Source of the DNA: Serratia bockelmannii
GTDB taxonomy: Bacteria; Pseudomonadota; Gammaproteobacteria; Enterobacterales; Enterobacteriaceae
Assembly: GCF_008011855.1 (NCBI RefSeq)
Contig: NZ_VOUX01000033.1
Location: 124,001 to 188,000, forward strand
Reading direction: 5' to 3'
Length of the DNA: 64,000 nucleotides
Shown here piece after piece: positions 7,786-16,953 of the stretch. How positions within the stretch are numbered: the stretch's first letter is position 1; the number at the start of each line of letters is the position of its first letter. The notes below the pieces were generated by a model. That model worked only from the letters and a program-made list of their open reading frames with translations. It searched no databases and was not told the DNA's origin. Both the position numbers and the translations under genes were made by a program.

Positions 7786-9123
7786 TTAAGCCGATTTTAC
7801 GTTAGCGAAGTTGATTGCCGGTTCCGGCAGGCCCAGGTTTTCACGCAGGGTTGCATGCTGATACTCTTCACGGAACAGGCCACGGCGGCGCAGCTCCGGG
7901 ATCACCAGCTCGACGAACAGTTCCAGTTGGTTGGGCAACACCGCCGGCATGATGTTGAAGCCGTCTGCGCCTTGCTGTTCCAGCCACAGCTGGAAGTCGT
8001 CGGCGATCTCTGCGGCGGTGCCTACCACCACGCGGTGGCCACGCGAACCGGCCGCGACGGCCGCCAGCTCGCGCAGCGTCAGGTTTTCCCGCGCGGCCAG
8101 ATCGGTCAGCAGTTTCACGCGGCTTTGGCCGCCTTCGGTGGCGCCCACGTTCGGCACCGGGCCGTCCAGCGGGTAATCGCTCAAATCGAAGCCAAAGCGC
8201 GCCGACAGCTGCTCAATGCCGTTATCGATATCCACCAGTTGATTCAGCTGATACCAGGTTTCCTGCGCTTCTTCTTTGGTACGGCCGACAATCGGCATCA
8301 CACCTGGCAGGATCAGCAGGTGGTCCGGGTTGCGGCCGGCGTCGGCCACGTATTTTTTCTGGCTGCGGTAGAAAGCTTGTCCTTCTTCCAGGCTGGCGGC
8401 GGCGGTGAACACCACTTCGGCGGTTTCCGCCGCCAACTGTTGGCCGGCCGGGGAAGAGCCGGCCTCAATGATCACTGGCCGCCCCTGCGGCGAGCGGGAA
8501 ATATTCAGCGGGCCCTGCACCGAGAAATGCTTGCCCTTATGGTTGGCGGCGTGGATTTTCTCGTCGATGGCGTATACGCCATTTTGCTTATCGCGCACGA
8601 TGGCGTCTTTTTCCCAGCCGTCCCACAGTTTGTAGCTGGCCTCGAGGAATTCCCGCGCCACTTCATAGCGTTCGGCGTGCGACGGCAGGTCTTCACGACT
8701 GAAATTGCGCGCCGCATCGCTGGAGAAAGAGGTCACCACGTTCCAGGCGGCGCGGCCGTGGCTGATATGGTCGATGGAGGCCATGGCGCGTGCCAGGTGG
8801 AAAGGTTGATCGAAAGTGGTGGAGGCGGTCGCCGCCAGCCCGATATGGCGGGTGTTAACCGCCAGCGCCGCCAGCAGCGTCAGCGGCTCCAGGCGTGACA
8901 TCGTCGAGGGCAGGCGGTGCACGCTGGTGGCCAACGCGTCGCCGACGAAGAACATATCGAAGGTGCCTTCTTCGGCTTTTTTTGCGATCCAGGTGAACCA
9001 GTCGATATCGGTCGGTGAACCGCTGGCGCCTTGTGCGCGCCATCCTCCGATGTGGTGTCCCAGCGCCTGAACGAACAGGCCGAGACGGAGTTGGCGCGAT
9101 GGTGTTGAAGGTGAAGTACTCAT
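7786..9123 (-). CDS. LLM-class flavin-dependent monooxygenase (NtaA/SnaA/YxeK type)
   Basis: 445 residues, the usual length for the NtaA/SnaA/DszA group of FMNH2-dependent monooxygenases. Landmarks are WFTWIAKKAEEGTFDMFFVGD near residue 42, ISHGRAAWNVVTS, the flavin-binding QGRPVIIEAGSSPAGQQLAAETAEVVF and a C-terminal ADGFNI. These enzymes need reduced FMN from a separate reductase, and none is encoded next to it. A CAGGAA ribosome site precedes the ATG. Its partners are a PrpD-family protein and an amino acid importer, the set seen in the B. subtilis yxe operon. There YxeK opens N-acetyl-S-(2-succino)cysteine. The substrate here is inferred, not proven. Confidence 0.88.
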   Translation of the reverse strand: MSTSPSTPSRQLRLGLFVQALGHHIGGWRAQGASGSPTDIDWFTWIAKKAEEGTFDMFFVGDALATSVHRLPSTMSRLEPLTLLAALAVNTRHIGLAATASTTFDQPFHLARAMASIDHISHGRAAWNVVTSFSSDAARNFSREDLPSHAERYEVAREFLEASYKLWDGWEKDAIVRDKQNGVYAIDEKIHAANHKGKHFSVQGPLNISRSPQGRPVIIEAGSSPAGQQLAAETAEVVFTAAASLEEGQAFYRSQKKYVADAGRNPDHLLILPGVMPIVGRTKEEAQETWYQLNQLVDIDNGIEQLSARFGFDLSDYPLDGPVPNVGATEGGQSRVKLLTDLAARENLTLRELAAVAAGSRGHRVVVGTAAEIADDFQLWLEQQGADGFNIMPAVLPNQLELFVELVIPELRRRGLFREEYQHATLRENLGLPEPAINFANVKSA

Positions 9124-9142
9124 AATTATTCCTGTTTTATTA

Positions 9143-10447
9143 TTAATTTAACAATGCAATCAGTCGCGGCAGCGCGCCAGGGGACATGAGGGCGCAGTCG
9201 CGGATAACGCTTTCGCCTTCGAGGCCCGGAAGCAGCTGCAGAATGGCGTGCAGCTTGGCGTCGAGGTCTGTCGGCCGGGCGGCGGTTTGCTTTCTTGTGA
9301 CCATGTCACTTATTTGCCTTCCGTCCTGCAGCGTCAGGGTCAGGCGATGGAAGCGCATCTCCGGATCGAGCGCGTCCGGCGGGGCTGCGGGATCGACATG
9401 GCGCTCAACTTTTGCCGCCAGGGCGGCGATAGCCGCATCGACCGGCTGTTCGCCGTAATGCGTCAGCGGGACCTCGCCGTGGTATAGCGCATCGGCTATG
9501 ACGTATTCGAGGCTAAAGCGCGCTTCCACACCGGTGGCCGGCTGGCGAATATAGGGTGCGGTATCTGCGCCGGGCGGAAAACTGACCTCAACCAGTGCGA
9601 TCTCCGCAAGGGCGTCGCCTTGTTCCAGCAGCCGCGCGCGCAGGGCGAGCGCCGCCTCGGCCGCGCTGTGAGTGCCACCGCAGGTCGGATACCGCTTGAA
9701 CTCCAGCCCTGGTTGCAGGATGCGCCAGGGCGTGCCCCAGTCGGCGGTCAGGCATTCCGGTTTTTGCCGGCCGTCGCCGTGGGAAGTCAGCAGGCTGTCC
9801 AGCACGCCCTCCGGTTGGCCGATGAAACCGGCCTGAGCCAGCAGGGCGGCATTGACCGCGTTGCGTGCCGCCAGCCCTGCGTGCAGCGGTTTGGCCGCCG
9901 AACCGAACTGGCTGCGCAGGCCCGCCGCCTGGGTGGCCGCCAGGCCGAGAGCAATCTGCGTTTGCCGCTGGTCAAGCTGCAGATAACGCGCCACGGCGGC
10001 GCAGGCGGCGACCGCGCCCAGGGTGGCGGTGCTGTGAAAACCCTGCACGTAATGTTGCGTGCCAGCGGCCAATCCCAGCCGGCCCGCGGCCTCTACACCG
10101 ATGACATAGGCGGTTAATAGCTCAGTGACATTGTCACTCTCACCGTTCAGCGCCAGCAGGGCGGAGAGCACTACGGTGCTAGGATGGCCACGCAGCGCAG
10201 GATGGTAATCATCGAAGTCCAACGAGTGGCTGACATAGCCATAGCGCAGTGCACGGTTCTCACTGCTGGTCGGCGGAAACGTCGTGCCGATCGCTGCCAG
10301 ACCGGCATCGCTCAACGCCCCGCGGGCAATCGGCAATGCGCAGGCGAAGTAATCTTTCACGCCGCGGCGAGCGGCTGACAGGGCGGTTTGATCCGGCTGG
10401 CTGTTCAATATCAGATGAGCGAATTGGGCGGTTATCGATAATGACAA
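9143..10447 (-). CDS. MmgE/PrpD family protein (YxeQ-like)
   Basis: 434 residues of the MmgE/PrpD fold: an all-helical N-terminal domain with RYGYVSHSLDFDDYHPALRGHPST, a core with GFHSTATLGAVAACAAVARYL, and KRYPTCGGTHSAAEAAL before the alpha/beta C-terminal domain. Known members are 2-methylcitrate dehydratase and aconitate decarboxylase; this one is far from a prp operon. The start appears to be TTG (10447) with an AGGTG site about 7 bases upstream. It is the first gene of the operon, 19 bases before the flavin monooxygenase gene. Its role there may resemble YxeQ, itself poorly defined. Confidence 0.85.
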   Translation of the reverse strand: MSLSITAQFAHLILNSQPDQTALSAARRGVKDYFACALPIARGALSDAGLAAIGTTFPPTSSENRALRYGYVSHSLDFDDYHPALRGHPSTVVLSALLALNGESDNVTELLTAYVIGVEAAGRLGLAAGTQHYVQGFHSTATLGAVAACAAVARYLQLDQRQTQIALGLAATQAAGLRSQFGSAAKPLHAGLAARNAVNAALLAQAGFIGQPEGVLDSLLTSHGDGRQKPECLTADWGTPWRILQPGLEFKRYPTCGGTHSAAEAALALRARLLEQGDALAEIALVEVSFPPGADTAPYIRQPATGVEARFSLEYVIADALYHGEVPLTHYGEQPVDAAIAALAAKVERHVDPAAPPDALDPEMRFHRLTLTLQDGRQISDMVTRKQTAARPTDLDAKLHAILQLLPGLEGESVIRDCALMSPGALPRLIALLN

Positions 10448-10672
10448 GGCGTTAACACCTGAATTTATAGATGGTTATGCACGAGTGCGGGGTAAAAGGT
10501 ATTGTGTGGCGGTTTTCTTTGTCCCGAAAGAACGAACGGCGCTTCTATATCGCTGAATGGAATATCACGACGGCACTGCGCCGCCGTCAGGGCTGCTGGC
10601 AGGCGCGGCAGGCTGCGCTTTAGCTATTTTTGTGCAAAACAAAGCTGAATTTGTTCTAACACGGTAGAGGAC

Positions 10673-11560
10673 TTAGGCTGAGAAAAGGCGAACGCTCATG
10701 ATGTCGATAAATGCCCTGAGACGCGGTGTAAGATGTTTGCTTGAAGGCCAGAGGATTTTGAGACTGCCACTGTGTCGGCATTGGTCGCCAAGCACGGGTT
10801 GGAGCCGCTGCTGCTCCAGCGCCTCCCGCACCGCGAAATCGGGCAGGCAGGCGATGCCCAGGCCCTGTTCCGCCAGGTAAATCAGCGTATCGACGGTGTT
10901 GCATACCGTGCGCTTGCCCAGGCCTTCGTCGAGCAGTTTATCTCCGCCCGCCACCGGCCAGGTCTCGACTTTGCCGGTGGTGGGGAATCTGTATAACAGG
11001 CAGGCGTGATCGCGCAGTTCTGCCGGCTGGCGGGGTATTCCCGCCCGGCGCAGATAGTCCGGCGCCGCCACCAGCTGTAGGTGAAACGTGCCCAGTTGGC
11101 GGCTCATTAAGCGAGAGTCCTCGGTATCGCCCACGCGGATCACCGCATCGAACCCTTCTTCAATCACCGCGACTCGACGGTCGGAAAAATCGGTTTCCAG
11201 CTCAATCTCCGGGTAACGCCGAACAAATTCCGCCAGCACCGGATTCAGCAGGCCGCCCACCAGCGGCAAACTGACACGCAGCTTGCCGCGCGGCGCGCTG
11301 TGCGTATCGCTGATTTCCCGTTCCGCCGCCGCCAATTCCTCCAGAATGCGCTGGCAGCGGTGCAGAAACAGCCGGCCTTCGGCGGTCAGGGTCATGCTGC
11401 GCGTGCTGCGGTGAAACAGGCGCGTGCCCAGACGGTTTTCCAGGCGGGCGATGCTTTTCCCCACCGCGGAAGCGGAAATGCCGAGCACGCGCCCGGCCTC
11501 AACGAAACTCAGCGTCTCCGCGGTCTGCACAAAGACGCTCACCCCAGACAGATTATCCAT
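10673..11560 (-). CDS. LysR family transcriptional regulator
   Basis: 295 residues. The N-terminal winged helix (VFVQTAETLSFVEAGRVLGISASAVGKSIARLE) is followed by a substrate-binding domain with GKLRVSLPLVGG and GFDAVIRVGD. I prefer the ATG at 11560 (MDNLSG), preceded by GGGG, over the in-frame ATG at 11572, which has no ribosome site. It is divergent from a serine hydrolase + MFS pair (11682 onward), 121 bases away, the classic LysR arrangement, so those genes are its most likely targets. It also lies upstream of the PrpD/monooxygenase operon, which is a second possibility. Confidence 0.88.
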   Translation of the reverse strand: MDNLSGVSVFVQTAETLSFVEAGRVLGISASAVGKSIARLENRLGTRLFHRSTRSMTLTAEGRLFLHRCQRILEELAAAEREISDTHSAPRGKLRVSLPLVGGLLNPVLAEFVRRYPEIELETDFSDRRVAVIEEGFDAVIRVGDTEDSRLMSRQLGTFHLQLVAAPDYLRRAGIPRQPAELRDHACLLYRFPTTGKVETWPVAGGDKLLDEGLGKRTVCNTVDTLIYLAEQGLGIACLPDFAVREALEQQRLQPVLGDQCRHSGSLKILWPSSKHLTPRLRAFIDIMSVRLFSA

Positions 11561-11681
11561 TGCTTGCCCCATTACGGACGTGAGTGTCCGCTATGAAAGG
11601 AAATCTAGCCTGTTTTTTCGTTAATCGCCACGCCCTATGCTCGGTGGCGACAGCATGGGCTGACTACCTGGGGTAATAAAG

Positions 11682-12839
11682 ATGAATGAATACGGATCCA
11701 CCGCCAACGCGATTGACGGCGCGATAGAGAAAGCCTTACGCGAAAAACGATTGGTTGGTGTGGTCGTTTTGGTGGCGCAGGGCGGTGAAATCGTTTATCG
11801 ACGCGCGGCGGGCATGGCGGATCGCGAAGCCGGCCGGCCGATGGCGCTCAATACGCTGTTTCGTCTGGCCTCGGTGTCCAAACCGATCGTGTCCACGGCG
11901 GCGCTGGCGTTGATGGCGCAAGGCGCCGTGCGGTTAGACGATCCGATCACGCGTTGGCTACCGAATTTTCGTCCGCGACTGGCGGATGGCACCCAACCGT
12001 TGATGACGTTATGGCATTTGATGACCCACACCGCCGGATTAAGCTACCGATTTTTCCAGCCGGAAGGGGGATTCTACGCTCAGTCGGCGGTCTCCGACGG
12101 TATGGATGACGCGTCCGTCAGCCTGCAGGAAAACGTGCGGCGTATTGCCTGCGCCCCTTTGCTGGCTCTGCCCGGCGCGGCGTGGCGCTATTCTATCGCC
12201 ACCGATGTGTTGGGCGCGGTTATTGAACAGGCGAGCGGCCTGCCGCTGGCGCAGGCAGTAAAAAAATGGGTGACCGGGCCGCTGGCGATGACGGATACCG
12301 ACTTCCTGGCGGTGGACGCCGCGCGCCTGGCGGCCGCTTACGCCGACCATCCCGGTGGGCCACGCCGCCTGCGCCAACCGGATCGTTTACCGTTCATCGA
12401 TGGCAGCGCCGGTTTTCTTCTGTCGCCGGCGCGAGCCTTGGATCCGCAGGCTTACGCTTCAGGCGGCGCCGGTATGGTCGGATCGGCCGAGGATTTCCTG
12501 CGCTTGCTGGAAGCGTTGCGCCAGGGAGGAAAGCCGGTACTGCCAACCGAGTGGGTGACGGCGCTGACCACCAACCAAATCGGCGATTTAACGATGCCGT
12601 TTTGGCCAGGGCGCGGGTTTGGCCTGGGCATCACCGTGCTGAAAGATCCCGTCGCCGCACAAACGCCGGAGTCCGTAGGCAGCTGGCGGATGGGGGGCAC
12701 CTATGGCCACTCGTGGTTCGTCGATCCTGCCCGACAGCTCAGCGTGGTGGCGTTTACCAACACGGCGCTGGAGGGGATGTCCGGCGCCTTTGTCGGCGAG
12801 ATTTGTCAGGCGGTTTATGCCGCGACGGGAGAGAGGTGA
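11682..12839 (+). CDS. Serine hydrolase, class C beta-lactamase/EstB-like esterase
   Basis: 385 residues of the beta-lactamase-related hydrolase family. The nucleophile motif S64-V-S-K67 is in LFRLASVSKPIVS; the second motif is Y-S-I in WRYSIATDVLG; the third, GGTYGHSWFVDP, is near the C-terminus. There is no signal peptide, and the Y-S-I box differs from the Y-A/S-N of true AmpC enzymes, so a cytosolic esterase such as EstB is more likely than a beta-lactamase. The stop codon overlaps the ATG of the following MFS gene (TGATG), which suggests a coupled hydrolase/exporter unit. A divergent LysR gene probably controls it. Confidence 0.87.
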   Translation: MNEYGSTANAIDGAIEKALREKRLVGVVVLVAQGGEIVYRRAAGMADREAGRPMALNTLFRLASVSKPIVSTAALALMAQGAVRLDDPITRWLPNFRPRLADGTQPLMTLWHLMTHTAGLSYRFFQPEGGFYAQSAVSDGMDDASVSLQENVRRIACAPLLALPGAAWRYSIATDVLGAVIEQASGLPLAQAVKKWVTGPLAMTDTDFLAVDAARLAAAYADHPGGPRRLRQPDRLPFIDGSAGFLLSPARALDPQAYASGGAGMVGSAEDFLRLLEALRQGGKPVLPTEWVTALTTNQIGDLTMPFWPGRGFGLGITVLKDPVAAQTPESVGSWRMGGTYGHSWFVDPARQLSVVAFTNTALEGMSGAFVGEICQAVYAATGER

Positions 12840-14056
12840 TGGGTCTGATGCCACCGATTTTCTTCCTCGCGCTGGGGCTGTTCGGCGTTTACTGCATCGA
12901 GTTCGGCGTGGTGGGCATTTTGCCGCTGATCATTGCACGGTATGGCATCTCCACGGCGCAGGCAGGCTGGCTGGTCGGGATCTTCGCCCTGACCATTGCG
13001 CTGCTCGGGCCGCTGTTGGTGCTGTTGGCGTCGCAATTCAATCGCAAACGCATGTTGTTGATCGCGTTGACCGTGTTTGCGGCGGCCAGCGCGCTGTCCG
13101 CCCAGGTGGACAGCTTCTCCATGCTCATGCTGCTGCGCATTGTGCCGGCGTTGTTTCATCCGATCTATTTTTCACTGGCCATGGTGGCGGCCGCGGCGCT
13201 TTATCCGCCGCATCAAGCTACCAAAGCAACCGCTTATGCGTTCATCGGCACCAGCATGGGCATGGTGCTGGGGATACCGCTGACGCAATGGATCGCCGGA
13301 CAGTTCAGCTATGAAGCGTCGTTCAGGTTCTGTGCCTGGGTGAACCTTCTGGCGGCGCTGGGATTGCTGTGGCGTTTGCCTGATGCGGCCGTACAGCGCC
13401 TCAGCTATGGCAAACAGTTGGCGATACTGCGCAGCGGTACGCTGTGGCTGAATATCACTACCTGCGTGCTGATCTTTGCCGCCATGTTTGCCGTCTATGC
13501 TTACGCGGCCGAGTACCTCAGCCGCGAAATCGGTCTCAGCGGCGGCGTCATCGGCTTTCTTCTGGTGGCGTTCGGTGTGGGCGGTGTCGTGGGCAACCTG
13601 TTGGCCGGCAGATGGCTGAGCCGCCATCGTGCGGTGACGGTGCTGCTGCATCCGATAGCCTTGATTGCGGCTTATGCGCTGCTGTATCGCTATGGCAGCG
13701 TGAATATTGGCTCGATGACGGCGCTTTGCCTGTATTGGGGAGCGGCGCACACCAGCGGTTTGATTGTCACGCAGATTTGGCTGACCTCCGAAGCCCCGCA
13801 AGCGCCGGCGTTCGCCACCGGGCTGTATATCGCCTTTATCAATCTGGGCGTGGCGCTGGGCTCGCTGGCGGGCGGCGGGTTTATTACCGCGTGGGGGCTA
13901 CAGGGCAGCCTGCTGTGCGGAGCCTTGTTCGCCGCGCTGGCGGTGATTACGATCGCCGCGAGGCTGCGGTTGCAGCGGCAGGCTACCGTTGCGTTGCGTC
14001 GATCATCGCCATCACCTGCCGGAACATCGCGCTTTCCGCATCCGCCAGCTCGTTGA
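12839..14056 (+). CDS. MFS transporter, DHA1 type (12 TMS)
   Basis: 405 residues with about twelve hydrophobic segments, starting MGLMPPIFFLALGLFGVYCIEF. The loop after helix 2 carries the basic FNRKRM segment. It resembles AraJ/YdhP-type drug or sugar efflux proteins. The start overlaps the hydrolase stop codon with a GAGAGG site just upstream; the longer open frame to 12266 is only a shadow of the hydrolase gene. Its last about 25 codons run into the convergent hydrolase gene: the ancestral end of that gene (13983) lies inside this one. Confidence 0.88.
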   Translation: MGLMPPIFFLALGLFGVYCIEFGVVGILPLIIARYGISTAQAGWLVGIFALTIALLGPLLVLLASQFNRKRMLLIALTVFAAASALSAQVDSFSMLMLLRIVPALFHPIYFSLAMVAAAALYPPHQATKATAYAFIGTSMGMVLGIPLTQWIAGQFSYEASFRFCAWVNLLAALGLLWRLPDAAVQRLSYGKQLAILRSGTLWLNITTCVLIFAAMFAVYAYAAEYLSREIGLSGGVIGFLLVAFGVGGVVGNLLAGRWLSRHRAVTVLLHPIALIAAYALLYRYGSVNIGSMTALCLYWGAAHTSGLIVTQIWLTSEAPQAPAFATGLYIAFINLGVALGSLAGGGFITAWGLQGSLLCGALFAALAVITIAARLRLQRQATVALRRSSPSPAGTSRFPHPPAR

Positions 14057-14858
14057 CCAGCGTAAAGTGATTGCAGTGACGGTCGGCCAGCAGCTAGACG
14101 TCGAGGCCATGCGCCCGGCAAGCGTCATAATAGGCCTGCGTCTGGTTTTTGAAACCTTGCGTTTCCCGCTGGCCGACGTCGAGCAGGATCTGCGGCGCAT
14201 GGTCTTTCGCCGGCAGTAAAAACAGCGGGCTGAGGGTTTGCGCCTGCTCGGGCGTCAGGTGCAACCAGTCGTTGATGTAGATATCGCACAGCGGGCGCAG
14301 ATCGTAGAGGCCGCTCAGCGCCAGCGCGCCTTTGATCGCGTCGGGCGGCAGGCGATAGCGTTGCTGCCAACCGTCGGCGATCAGCATGCCGCACAGGTGA
14401 CCGCCGGCCGAACTGCCGCTGACGAAAATGCGTGCCGGATCGATGCCGAAGGGTGCCCCGTGATGATAGAGCCAGGCGACGGCGCTGCGCACCTCATGTA
14501 CGATCTCCGCGAGCGTCGCTTCCGGCGCCAGCGTGTATTCCAGCGTGGCGACCGCCACGCCGCGGCGAGCAAACGCGGCGGCCATCGAACAGGCTTCCTC
14601 TTTGCGCTGTGAATGCCAATAGCCGCCATGAATAAAGATCAGCAGCGGGGCGGGTTGTGCGCTGGCCGGGAACAGGTCGAGGCGCTCGGCGGCGCTCATG
14701 CCGTAGTGCAGATCGTAAATGCCCGGCGTCTGCGCCTTGGCGCGCTGGGCCAGCGCGGCGTATTCCACCATGCAGGCGTCAAAATCCTCCACCGAAGCGC
14801 GGGCATTGTATTGCACGGCGCGTGCGCTCAGGTGTTCAAACGTCAGATCGATGTTCAT
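13983..14858 (-). pseudogene. Arylformamidase-like alpha/beta hydrolase broken by an in-frame amber codon
   Basis: The frame from ATG 14858 (GGAG site upstream) encodes an alpha/beta hydrolase with the oxyanion motif HGGYW, typical of kynurenine formamidases, and the nucleophile elbow GSSAGGH. It stops at TAG 14094-14096 after 254 codons. In the same frame after the TAG come 36 more sensible codons, including HCNHFTLVNEL with the expected catalytic His, ending at TAG 13983-13985. The full protein would be 291 residues, normal for the family, with Glu the likely residue at the stop (GAG to TAG). The truncated product lacks its catalytic His and should be inactive unless the amber is suppressed or is a sequencing error. 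Confidence 0.8.
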
Positions 14859-15010
14859 GCGTTTCTCCGGATTGTTATGCGTTATGTCTTCATCATCATC
14901 GTCCCACAGGCGAAAAGATGTTTGATCGCCGGTGCGCACAATTGCGGCTTCTCCATTGCTGTTATCTGCTGTATATTGCTGTTTTATGCTTTTTACGGCG
15001 GAATAAGCCC

Positions 15011-15760
15011 ATGCACAAAGCGGCACGACAGCGCCATTTACTGGATTTGCTCAGCGAACGCGGGCAGGCGGCGGTGGCGGAATTGGCCGGCGCCATCGGC
15101 GTTTCGGTCGATACCGTGCGCCGCGATCTGGCCGATCTCGAGCGGCAAGGGTTGGCGCAGAAAAATCACGGCGGGGCGATCGCGCTCGAACCGTCCGGCA
15201 TGCCACGTCAGGCGCGCGCGGCGCTGTTGCCGCAGATCAAGCAGCGGCTCGGCCGCGCGGTGGCTGCGCAGATCCCGTCCGGCAGCACCCTGATGCTGGA
15301 TGCGGGCAGTACGCTGTTGGCGGTGGCGCAGGCGTTGCGCGGCCCGGCGACGGTGATCACCGCTTCGCTGGATATCGCGCAGTGCCTGAGCGACAGGCCG
15401 GAGATTAACCTGATCCTGCTTGGCGGCCAGTGGGATGTGCGTCAGCGGCTATTCGCCGGCAGTGCCACGCTGGCGTTGCTGGCGCGCTACCGCGCGGACA
15501 TCGCCTTACTGGGCGCCTGTGCGGTGCATCCCCAGCTGGGACTGAGCGCCGGCGAAGAGGCCGATGCAGAGGTCAAACGCGCCATGTTGGCCAACAGCGG
15601 CGAGCGCTGGCTGGTGGCCGATCATATGAAACTGGACCGCTGCGAGCCGCATCACGTTGCGGATCTGGCGCAGATCCAACGTCTGTTTACCGATCGCCCG
15701 TGGGACAACCTGGACGAACAATCATTGATTGAACTTTGTGTCGTCGCCGACGACCGCTAG
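15011..15760 (+). CDS. DeoR family transcriptional regulator
   Basis: 249 residues. The DeoR-type N-terminal helix-turn-helix is exact in style (RQRHLLDLLSERGQ, then VSVDTVRRDLADLERQG and KNHGGAI). The DeoRC effector domain follows, with MLDAGSTLLAVAQAL, a sugar-phosphate-binding type loop, and ADIALLGACAVHPQLGLS. The ATG at 15011 is chosen because it begins the conserved domain; the longer open frame to 14657 lies over the divergent hydrolase gene. Twelve bases separate it from a Gfo/Idh oxidoreductase gene, so it probably controls its own sugar-related operon. The divergent hydrolase start is 152 bases away. Confidence 0.9.
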   Translation: MHKAARQRHLLDLLSERGQAAVAELAGAIGVSVDTVRRDLADLERQGLAQKNHGGAIALEPSGMPRQARAALLPQIKQRLGRAVAAQIPSGSTLMLDAGSTLLAVAQALRGPATVITASLDIAQCLSDRPEINLILLGGQWDVRQRLFAGSATLALLARYRADIALLGACAVHPQLGLSAGEEADAEVKRAMLANSGERWLVADHMKLDRCEPHHVADLAQIQRLFTDRPWDNLDEQSLIELCVVADDR

Positions 15761-15772
15761 AGGAGAACACTG

Positions 15773-16840
15773 ATGAACGATACTGCTCGACCGTTGCAGG
15801 TGGCGCTGATTGGCTACGGCTTTGTCGGCAAGGCGTTTCACGCGCCGCTGATTAACGCGGTGCCGGGGCTGGAACTGAGCGTGGTAGCTTCGCGCGATGC
15901 CGCCAAGGTGCATGCCGATCTGCCGCACGTGCAGGTGATCGCCGATCCGCTGGAGGCCATCCGCCGGCCGGAGGTGGATTTGGTGGTGATCGCATCGCCG
16001 AACGACACCCATGCGCCGCTGGCGCTGGCCGCACTGGAGGCGGGCAAGCACGTGGTGGTGGATAAGCCGTTTACGCTGGATTTGGCGCAGGCGCGTACGC
16101 TGATTGCGGCGGCGGAAAAACACGATCGCCTGTTGTCGGTATTCCAGAACCGCCGCTGGGACAGCGATTTCCTGGGCGTGAAGCAGGTGATCGAACAGGG
16201 GCTGATCGGCAAGGTGACGCACTTTGAGTCGCACATCGATCGTTACCGCCCAGAAGTGCGGGTGCGCTGGCGCGAGCAGAACCTGCCGGGCAGCGGGCTG
16301 TGGTTTGATCTGGGGCCGCACATGGTCGATCAGGCGCTGCAGCTGTTCGGTTTACCGCACAGCGTGCAGGCCAACATCGCTACGCTGCGCCCCAACGCGC
16401 AGATTAACGACTGGGCCCACGTGGTGCTCAACTACCCGACGCACCGCGTGATCCTGCACGGCAGCATGCTGGTGGCGGGCGGCGTCTCACGCTTTACCGT
16501 GCACGGCGAGAAAGGCAGCGTGGTCAAAGCGCGCGCCGACGGGCAGGAGAGCCAACTGCTGGCTGGCGTGACGCCGGGCTCGGCGGAGTGGGGCAAAGAC
16601 GACGATGCGATGAGCCTGTTTATCGGCACGGAGCCGGTGCGTACGCTGCCGACGCCGGATGGCGACCAGCGTCAATATTACGTCCAGGTGCGCGACGCGC
16701 TGCGCGGCGCCGGCAGCAATCCGGTTACCGCACCGCAGGCGCTGGCGGTAATGGCGGTGCTGGAGGCGGCCACCCTGGCGGCGGAAACCGGTGTGACTCA
16801 GCCGTTGCCGCTCACCGAGGCGGAAATCGCCGCCTGGTAA
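15773..16840 (+). CDS. Gfo/Idh/MocA family NAD(P)-dependent oxidoreductase
   Basis: 355 residues. The Rossmann motif is at the N-terminus (VALIGYGFVGKAFHAPL), and the family's conserved DKPF (the EKP position) is near residue 98. The C-terminal part holds the substrate domain with RWREQNLPGSGLWFDLGPHMVDQAL, whose H-x3-D is typical. It resembles E. coli YdgJ, a scyllo-inositol dehydrogenase-like enzyme. Cytosolic; likely oxidises or reduces a cyclic polyol or sugar. It is co-transcribed with the upstream DeoR regulator. Confidence 0.9.
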   Translation: MNDTARPLQVALIGYGFVGKAFHAPLINAVPGLELSVVASRDAAKVHADLPHVQVIADPLEAIRRPEVDLVVIASPNDTHAPLALAALEAGKHVVVDKPFTLDLAQARTLIAAAEKHDRLLSVFQNRRWDSDFLGVKQVIEQGLIGKVTHFESHIDRYRPEVRVRWREQNLPGSGLWFDLGPHMVDQALQLFGLPHSVQANIATLRPNAQINDWAHVVLNYPTHRVILHGSMLVAGGVSRFTVHGEKGSVVKARADGQESQLLAGVTPGSAEWGKDDDAMSLFIGTEPVRTLPTPDGDQRQYYVQVRDALRGAGSNPVTAPQALAVMAVLEAATLAAETGVTQPLPLTEAEIAAW

Positions 16841-16908
16841 CGGCTCGCGTCAGATAAGGCGTCAGGCGCATGGATACAGTGCACACCGTGCGTCTTCCGC
16901 CATCCTAC

Positions 16909-16945
16909 CTCCTGACATAGGCTAATCCTCAGTCTATGTCAGGAG
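16909..16945. promoter_or_regulatory. 12-bp inverted repeat covering the ribosome site of the DHA2 gene
   Basis: CTCCTGACATAG (16909-16920) and CTATGTCAGGAG (16934-16945) are perfect arms around a 13-base spacer. The right arm contains the AGGAG ribosome site (16941-16945) for the ATG at 16954. As DNA it could be an operator; as RNA the hairpin would hide the ribosome site. Confidence 0.6.
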
Positions 16946-16953
16946 TGCTTATC

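Noticed and set aside
7855-8898. Plus-strand open frame of 347 codons
   Set aside because: Antisense to the flavin monooxygenase gene, with no ribosome site or recognisable motif.
12266-12838. N-terminal extension of the MFS gene
   Set aside because: The upstream 191 codons are the wrong frame of the serine hydrolase gene; the first membrane segment begins at the ATG 12839.
14657-15010. N-terminal extension of the DeoR gene
   Set aside because: Overlaps the divergent hydrolase gene; the conserved helix-turn-helix begins at ATG 15011.
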